This document shows positions 58,306 through 64,000 of a stretch of DNA of 64,000 nt, piece by piece. Within the stretch, counting starts at the first letter, position 1, and every line of letters begins with the position of its first letter. A program made the position numbers and the translations under genes. The notes under the pieces were generated by a model. That model was given only the letters and a program-made list of their open reading frames with translations. It made no database searches and had not been told where the DNA came from. Source of the stretch: Vanrija pseudolonga (taxonomy: Eukaryota; Basidiomycota; Tremellomycetes; Trichosporonales; Trichosporonaceae); NCBI RefSeq assembly GCF_020906515.1, contig NC_085849.1:4216001-4280000 (forward strand). Reading direction: 5' to 3'.

Positions 58306-59299
58306 GCGTGGGCGGAGTGGCGATGCGGCAGCCTGGTAGTGCGGCAGCCTGGTAGTGTTCATGTCCCACCTGTATGTTACTCTGTCTTGGTGAGAGAGGG
58401 CGGCGGGCGCAGGCGACCAGTGAACGAGGGAGCGGCTACACAGCTAAAGGAAGCGGACGGCCGAAGCTGCCGAGACATGAGGACACGAGGACACGGACAG
58501 CGGCGGGCGAGGTGAGCATGCCCGCAGCTGGCAGCATCATTGCGTTCCAGCACACCGGTCGGTAGAATTCCCGTCTGGATTGACGGCAGCAAGAGGCACA
58601 GCAAACGGGGCGAGCGCAGACGCCAAGGAGAGAACAAGGTCGAGTGACCTCGACGACGACATCTGATCACGAGCCCATAGCCCACGCAGCAGCACAAATA
58701 GACCAGAAGCGACGTAGCCGACCCTGCAGAACTCATCTCGGTCGAAGCTGAGCATGTCGTGAGGTGGTGAGGTGAGTGGAATGCATGAATGCACCGCCTC
58801 GCCTTTGTTTGTCTTGTGATGATGACGACGGCCGACGCAGTGGGTCGTCCGAGGTGGAGCGTAGTCAGGTGGTGTAGCTTGGTTGCTTGGCTCGCCGCAC
58901 TCGCCGCCGCCTCCGCCGCCGCCAACGCACCACGACCACGCCTAAACCTAATACACAGTAAACAGTGTGCCTTGGGCACTACGGGGCCAGTTGGGATCTG
59001 CGCCGCTGAGATCCAGGTAAGCCACTGCACCAGCCAGAGCCAGCGCCACTGTGTCGTCTCCGTGTCTTGGCCTGGCTGCGTGCACCACCCCAGCGGCGAC
59101 TATGCAGTATGATGCATTCGCTGCATGCTCCAGACACACCGACGCATCCCTGCTCTAAAGGCAATTACTACCCTGCTCTAATCCTCCCGCAACTCTGTTC
59201 TTAAGCAGGCAGGCGTGTGTTTGTGCTCTAGCCAGGGCATGTAGGGCCGTTTCATCCGCCCGTGTGTTTGTCTTTCTCTCGGCACGAGAGCCAAGGCCG

Positions 59300-59320
59300 C
59301 CTTGCCTTGCCTTGCCTTGC
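59300..59320. repeat. Pentanucleotide microsatellite (CTTGC)4
   Basis: Four perfect CTTGC units about 500 bp upstream of the deacetylase start codon; a possible source of promoter length variation. Confidence 0.85.
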
Positions 59321-59715
59321 CCCGCCGAGCTATTTCCACCTCGGCGCGTGGGTTGACCCGTCCCTTGACTCATCGTGTCGTAACCCTTAGACGGAGCGGC
59401 CACCTTTTGGCTGGCTGATTGTAGCCACACTATGGTGGATGGGTGGGTCGAGCGGAGCGGGCGACGAGAGCGGGCAGCTAGCTGGCAACTCTGGCTGAGG
59501 CCTAGAGAACTAGAGGTATACACGCGCACGCCCCGCGCGTCTACCCTCTGCTGCGTGCCTGCGACTCTGCCAGTTCCCTCCGAGCCCCCTGCCCCCTCCC
59601 CCCACCACACCACCACACACACCAACATCGCCTCCATCTCTCTTCTTCATTCCATCCTTCCCACTACACCTCTTCTCGCCGCTCGCTGCCCGCTAACAAC
59701 AGCAACACCAGTCCG

Positions 59716-59724
59716 TATATAATA
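59716..59724 (+). promoter_or_regulatory. TATA box of the chitin deacetylase gene
   Basis: TATATAATA lies 91-99 bp upstream of the ATG, in the right place and orientation, with a CT-rich stretch between it and the start codon. Confidence 0.5.
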
Positions 59725-59814
59725 CCCCCACGCTCTCTACCATAGCCCGTATCTCCAGCGCCGCTTGCCACCACCACCTCCCCTTCTCGACACCTCTTTA
59801 CCCCTTCGACTACG

Positions 59815-61096
59815 ATGCTCTTCAAGCCCCTCGCCCTCTTCGCTGCCCTCGCGGCCCTCGCCGTCGCCCACCCCCAGCCCGCCGACAAGCGCCAGAACGC
59901 CGCCGTGCAGGTCATTGAGAACTGCTCGGTCCAGGGCCAGGTCGCGCTCACCTTTGACGGTGAGCAAGCTTGCTGCTGGCGAAATGCCAAGCCGCCCCGA
60001 GCACCACCCGGACTGACACGCGCGCACAGACGGACCCTACCTCTACGAGATGGACGTTGTCAAGCAGCTCAACGGCGGCAAGGCCACCTTCTTCTTCAAC
60101 GTGAGTAGCAGCAGCACCTAGGCTTGGTGCCGCGGCGTGGCTTGGCACGATCGCCGCCCCGCCCCCGACGACGCCGACGCCGAGCTGACCATCCGCCCAG
60201 GGTAACAACTACGACTGCATCTACAGTGCGTGCGGGCAACTGCCCTGAGGGTCCGATCTGCCCCGTGTGGGACCCCTCCGAGCAACCCATCACTGACACT
60301 TGCTTTGCAGACCACGTCGACACCGTCCGCACCCTCTACGCGCAGGGCCACACGCTCGCCTCGCACACCTGGTCGCACCCCGACCTCACCAAGCTCGACT
60401 ACAACGGCATCAACCAGGAGCTCGAGAAGCTCGAGACGGCCTTCATCCGCATTCTCGGCGTCAAGCCCCTCTACGTGGGTCGCGTCCTACATGCACCGCT
60501 AACCCAACCCAGTTCCGCCCGCCTTTCGGCTCGTACAACAACCTCGTGCTCCAGGTGCTCCGTGACCGTGGTTACAAGAGTGAGTGGGAGCCGGGGAAAA
60601 AGGACAGGGCCGTCGCGAACGAACGGGGGGGCCCGCCCAAGCCCCCCCGCGGCTGGCGCCACGTCCCGCAGCAGCCACTGACATTCATGCAGAGCTCTTC
60701 CTCTGGTCCGACGACACTGGAGATGCCAACGGCGCCTCTGTGCAGTCGTCCAAGAACACGTACAACAGCATCAAGTTCCCCGCCCCCCACATGGTCCTCT
60801 CGCACTCGACTATCCAGACGAGTGAGTAAAAAGCGTGTTTGGGTCGTTTCGGGGTCGGTGCCTGAACCCCCGGGACTGGACCCTGAATCGAATGGGAGGA
60901 TCGGATCGGACGCGGAACCAAATTGGCTGACACTTGCACCTCAGCCTCTACCCAGGTGCTCCCCTTCGCCGTCCCCAAGCTCCAGTGCCAGGGCTACTCT
61001 CTCCGCGCCGTCGACACCTGCCTCGGCTCCAACGGCGAGTGGCCTTACCAGTACATTGGCCCCCCCGGCACCCCCGACGGCTCGTGGAAGTGCTAA
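59815..61096 (+). CDS. Secreted polysaccharide (chitin) deacetylase, carbohydrate esterase family 4
   Basis: Removes acetyl groups from chitin or related GlcNAc polymers in the wall. Seven exons: 59815-59959, 60030-60100, 60201-60225, 60311-60474, 60513-60579, 60693-60821, 60945-61096; 250 aa. A signal peptide ends near AVA-HP (residue 18), followed by a Kex2-like KR at 25-26. All five CE4 motifs are present: TFDDGP (46-51), SHTWSHPD (98-105), RPPFG (137-141), LWSDDTGD (161-168) and LSHST. The metal triad is Asp49, His99, His103. There is no Ser/Thr-rich tail or GPI signal, so it is probably soluble, like short fungal chitin deacetylases rather than the GPI-anchored Cryptococcus Cda proteins. 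Introns here are 38-123 nt, mostly longer than in neighbouring genes; exon 3 is only 25 nt. Convergent with the Ser-rich gene. Confidence 0.94.
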
Positions 61097-61637
61097 ACGC
61101 GCACTCGACGCGCACTTGGCAGGCAAGGGCGTCGCGACTGATTTTTGGCGCCGTTCAAGTTGGTTCCGCTCCCATTTGAATCGCCGCCATCGATCAGTTT
61201 GACGGCAATCGCATCCCTGCCACCCTCCCTCCCCTCAGCTCTCCTACTCTCCTCCTCTGTCTGACGGACAATGTCGCACAAACACCGCCGCCTAAACAGC
61301 CGTGGACTCTTCGCTAATTATGTTTCCCCCCCCCCCTGTACATACTTGCATCCCCGGCTCCTCCCTCCTCAACTTTACACGAACAATTCAATGGACAATG
61401 CGTAGTCGAAATGCATATACTGTTAAATCATCTGACGCCGAGGCTATACAACATTTTATAATGGTGGCAGATGGTACTGTGGGCATTAAACAAGGGGGTG
61501 GGTGTGCGGTTGCAATCAAACAGGTTAGGGAGGGAGGAGTGGAATGGAATCGTGTGTGTGGTTAGTCGTGCGACGGGCTGGGCGCGTCGCGTCGTGTTCT
61601 GGGTCGTCTTCTCATCGTGTTGTGGTTCGTCTCGCGC

Positions 61638-63536
61638 TTAAATGTCATCAAAGTCCAAGAACCGCTCCGAGTCGATCGACTCCTCGCCGAAGATGCGGAA
61701 CGACGTGCTGGGGTCCGGAATGTCGCGGCGCCACTTGTCCGCGACGCGGACGGTCGTGTCGAGCGAGAGCGAGGGGATGCCGAGCGTGAGGCTCTCAACA
61801 GATGTGGTGGGGCTCGACGTTCCATTGTCGCTCACGAGGCTGCCAGGGCTCGATGTCATGATGGGAGAAAGGGGCAGCTCGAGAGCAGTCGCCGATCCAC
61901 GGCGAGGAGGCGAGGCCGGCTCGAGGTGGAGCGTCATGGTGCTGGGGCGCCGGCTTCTGGGCTGGATGAAAGAGTCTCGGGCAGCCGCAGTCTCACCCAT
62001 GCTCAGCTGGGCGGGCTGGCGGAGGCGGCTTGTGGTGGGGCGGTAGGCTGGGCGCTCAATTGCGTCAGGGATGAGGAGGAGGGGGTCAGGCATTGAGTGT
62101 CGGAAGTTGTGGCCCAACATGCTGCTGGGGCGGTGGCGGCGCGTAGGTGTGGGCGAGAGGGGGAAGGTTGCTGTTGGGGTGACCCCAACCGCGCCCGTTG
62201 GAGTGACGCTGTCGCGCGCAGGTGTGCCGCCGCGCCTGGGTGTGCTTGGCGGCTGAGGGGACGCACTGATCGTCGAGGGAGGGCGCGACGTCAGAGCAGC
62301 GAGGGCGGCCGCGGGCGTGCCATCGCCAGGTGTATCAATTTCGCTGAGACTGCGTAATCTGGCGCGGAGCTGGTCGCCCGGCGACGAGATGGAAATCGAC
62401 TTGATCGACGAGCGGTTGCGCCGGGGGGTTGGGGATGGTGGAGCAAAGTCCGGCAACGCCGGCTCTGACCACTCTGCGACAGCCGAGATGCCTGAGACAA
62501 CGAGCGTGGCAGGGGCGGGCGCTGGTGCGGCGGCGCCAGGGGCTGCCGAGTTCACGGAGAAGGAGGCGATGCTGGCCATGCTTCCGCGTCTGCTGCGGCC
62601 AGCGATGGGAGTCGAGATCGTGATGGATGAGCGCCGTGTGAGCAGAGGCGAGGACGAGAGCGGGGCCGGTGGAGGCACGTCGGCAAGCGTGACAGACACA
62701 GTGGACCCGGCTCGCGAACGTGTCTGCTGGGGGGTGGGTGTCGGTTCCAGCCATGACACGCGGTCCGATCTCGGCGATGCAAGTGGTGATGCGGTATGAG
62801 GCAAGTGACGGTCGCCGCCGACAGGCTCGGGACGTGCAAAGCCGTCATCCTCGGCTAGGGTTGGGAGGTTGAGAGCCGAAGCCGACCCAATCGAATTGCG
62901 GTACTCCAGCGTCCGTGAGCGCTGTAGTTTAACGGGGCTCGTGGTAGCAATAACGCTCTGGCTGCGTCTGTGTCCTGATCGAGCGGGCGAGGACGATGCA
63001 GTGGCGTTCGGATCAACCGACCTCGGCGTGCGGCTTCCGATGGGCCTCCATGCCCCTGTGCCGTCAAAGGCGGATGCTCGTGGTGGCAGTGGTGAGAGCG
63101 ACAGCGGGGACACTGGGGCTGCGACGACGCTGTCGCTGTGTGGTGCGAGAACTCCTCGTTGCGTGCTGGTGGTGGCTGGGAAAGTCGCCGAGGAAGCAGA
63201 AACGGGGCCGGTTTGGTCAAGCGGCGACTCAATGTGGGGATGCGCGAGGCCGCTCATCTGTGGGACTGGGAGCGCGATCGCGTAGCTCGAGAAGCATGGC
63301 TGATCGATGACGAGCCGTGCATCTGGTGATGGGAGCGGCTGTCGGTGTCCTCGCCGTGGGCTGGAAGGACATGAGAACGACTGACGAGCCGCCGCCGCTG
63401 CTGTCGCTGCTACCGTGCTGCTGCTCCTCCGAGAGCGCGAGGTTTCAGGGTAGAGGACGGGTGGCGAAGTGTCGGGCAAGAGGTCGCGGACGCTCTGCAG
63501 GGATGGAAGCGAGGGGAATGCAAACGACGGCGCCAT
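61638..63536 (-). CDS. Ser/Pro/Arg-rich, probably disordered phosphoprotein of unknown function
   Basis: Single open frame; I start at the ATG at 63536 (MAPSFAFPSLPSLQSVRDLL), giving 632 aa. An in-frame ATG at 63743 would add 69 His/Pro/Gln-rich residues that look like leader. No folded domain is visible. The protein has at least eight RR-x-S/T or R-x-x-S sites of the protein kinase A / AGC type (SRRSSS, GHRRSQS, TRRSSI, SRRGSM, PRRGSA, RRPST) and many SP/TP sites, with Ala/Pro linkers. The N-terminal 25 residues and the last 45 (IPSLSLDTTVRVADKW; ending SERFLDFDDI) are the most ordered-looking parts and the best for homology searches. Such proteins are often signalling or cell-polarity scaffolds; that is a guess. 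Confidence 0.75.
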   Translation of the reverse strand: MAPSFAFPSLPSLQSVRDLLPDTSPPVLYPETSRSRRSSSTVAATAAAAARQSFSCPSSPRRGHRQPLPSPDARLVIDQPCFSSYAIALPVPQMSGLAHPHIESPLDQTGPVSASSATFPATTSTQRGVLAPHSDSVVAAPVSPLSLSPLPPRASAFDGTGAWRPIGSRTPRSVDPNATASSSPARSGHRRSQSVIATTSPVKLQRSRTLEYRNSIGSASALNLPTLAEDDGFARPEPVGGDRHLPHTASPLASPRSDRVSWLEPTPTPQQTRSRAGSTVSVTLADVPPPAPLSSSPLLTRRSSITISTPIAGRSRRGSMASIASFSVNSAAPGAAAPAPAPATLVVSGISAVAEWSEPALPDFAPPSPTPRRNRSSIKSISISSPGDQLRARLRSLSEIDTPGDGTPAAALAALTSRPPSTISASPQPPSTPRRGGTPARDSVTPTGAVGVTPTATFPLSPTPTRRHRPSSMLGHNFRHSMPDPLLLIPDAIERPAYRPTTSRLRQPAQLSMGETAAARDSFIQPRSRRPSTMTLHLEPASPPRRGSATALELPLSPIMTSSPGSLVSDNGTSSPTTSVESLTLGIPSLSLDTTVRVADKWRRDIPDPSTSFRIFGEESIDSERFLDFDDI

Positions 63537-64000
63537 GTTGCATCTGGTGAGTGGGTGGTGTTTGAGCGAGTCTTGTTGAGCGATGGGAGTGCCGTGTTGT
63601 TGTTGCGAGATTGATTGATGGAGAGCTTTGGGCGGCAAACGTGGTGGTCCAGGCGAAGGAAGCCAAAACGGTTGTCGCTGCCGGCGGTGAAGAGGGAAGA
63701 GGTGGTGACAGTGACCACCAGTGACAAGGGGTGGGCGATGCACTCGTTACCTGTGCGCGTTCAGGCTGTCTAAAATATTCAGCATCGAGTGTGTTGTGTT
63801 GACAGCATGAGACTCACCTTGAGGCGTCACACGGTAACGGGAGAGTCCAAAGTCACGCCGAGAGCACAACAACCGTGGTAGTCGAGGGTGATGTTGAGAT
63901 GTGAGATGGGAGATGATGCAATGGCAAGAGCAGCAGAAAGATGCAAGCAGTGAGTGGTGGTTGTCGACTCCCTCCCAACAATGATGACGATGTGGACGGA
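63537..64000. other. Upstream region of the Ser-rich gene
   Basis: Contains the optional N-terminal extension (63537-63743) and then the presumed promoter. Nothing else is recognised. Confidence 0.5.

Larger units (their letters stand above)
58306..59814. other. Intergenic and promoter region of the chitin deacetylase gene
   Basis: About 1.5 kb with no supported gene; a 217-codon minus-strand frame at 58377-59030 has no motif and biased composition. The last 200 bp are strongly pyrimidine-rich (CT tracts at about 59570-59690 and 59765-59800), a mark of well-expressed fungal genes. Confidence 0.55.

Noticed and set aside
58377-59030. 217-codon minus-strand frame between PUS1 and the deacetylase
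   Set aside because: No motif; lies over promoter sequence with Ala and Ser/Arg low-complexity runs.

Overview
The window looks like nuclear DNA of a high-GC basidiomycete yeast or fungus, most likely a Tremellomycete close to Trichosporonales. This is an inference: coding regions are GC-rich, most introns are only about 33-60 nt, donors are GTGAGT-like or GTAAGT-like, and CTNAC-type branch points sit just before the acceptor. The conserved proteins are fungal. There is no bacterial operon structure, rDNA, telomere repeat or CRISPR array, and I saw no reverse transcriptase or integrase domain.

Left arm (1-11 kb), compact conserved genes: the 5' part of a nuclear-basket coiled-coil protein (MLP1/TPR, minus) is divergent from N-myristoyltransferase (NMT1, plus). 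An unrecognised multi-pass membrane protein (minus), an arsenite methyltransferase (plus) and an allantoate-permease-type MFS transporter (minus) follow.

Middle (11-50 kb), gene-poor: long stretches hold no gene I can support. The coding material here is dominated by one dispersed gene family with an F-box-like N-terminus. Five members look intact or nearly so (14.8, 28.6, 37.7, 42.1 and 46.6 kb), one is frameshifted (48.1 kb) and two are decayed (14.0 and 39.0 kb). All share the same order of blocks: F-box-like helix bundle, a Cys motif leading into a (K/V)VFRN signature, an (E)VVF..P strand, an IK(I/V)V.(W/Y)P strand, a (L/V)T(I/V).GLE block, and a tail like TL.EYL.D.E.R.FE. I cannot match the family to a named one; it is the best candidate here for an undescribed, lineage-expanded system, plausibly substrate receptors for SCF ubiquitin ligases. 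One intron-containing tRNA gene, probably tRNA-Lys(UUU), lies at 41.2-41.3 kb. Several protein-like fragments around 12-13, 24-25, 32-33 and 44 kb may be relics.

Right arm (51-64 kb), compact again: a PalI/SUR7-type membrane protein (plus); a divergent MYST histone acetyltransferase (minus) sharing a 313-bp promoter region with an HMCES/SRAP DNA-repair protein (plus) that ends in a PCNA-binding box encoded by its own small exon; tRNA pseudouridine synthase PUS1 (plus); a secreted CE4 polysaccharide (chitin) deacetylase (plus); and a Ser/Arg/Pro-rich phosphoprotein-like gene (minus). All exon coordinates were worked out by hand from splice signals and frame.
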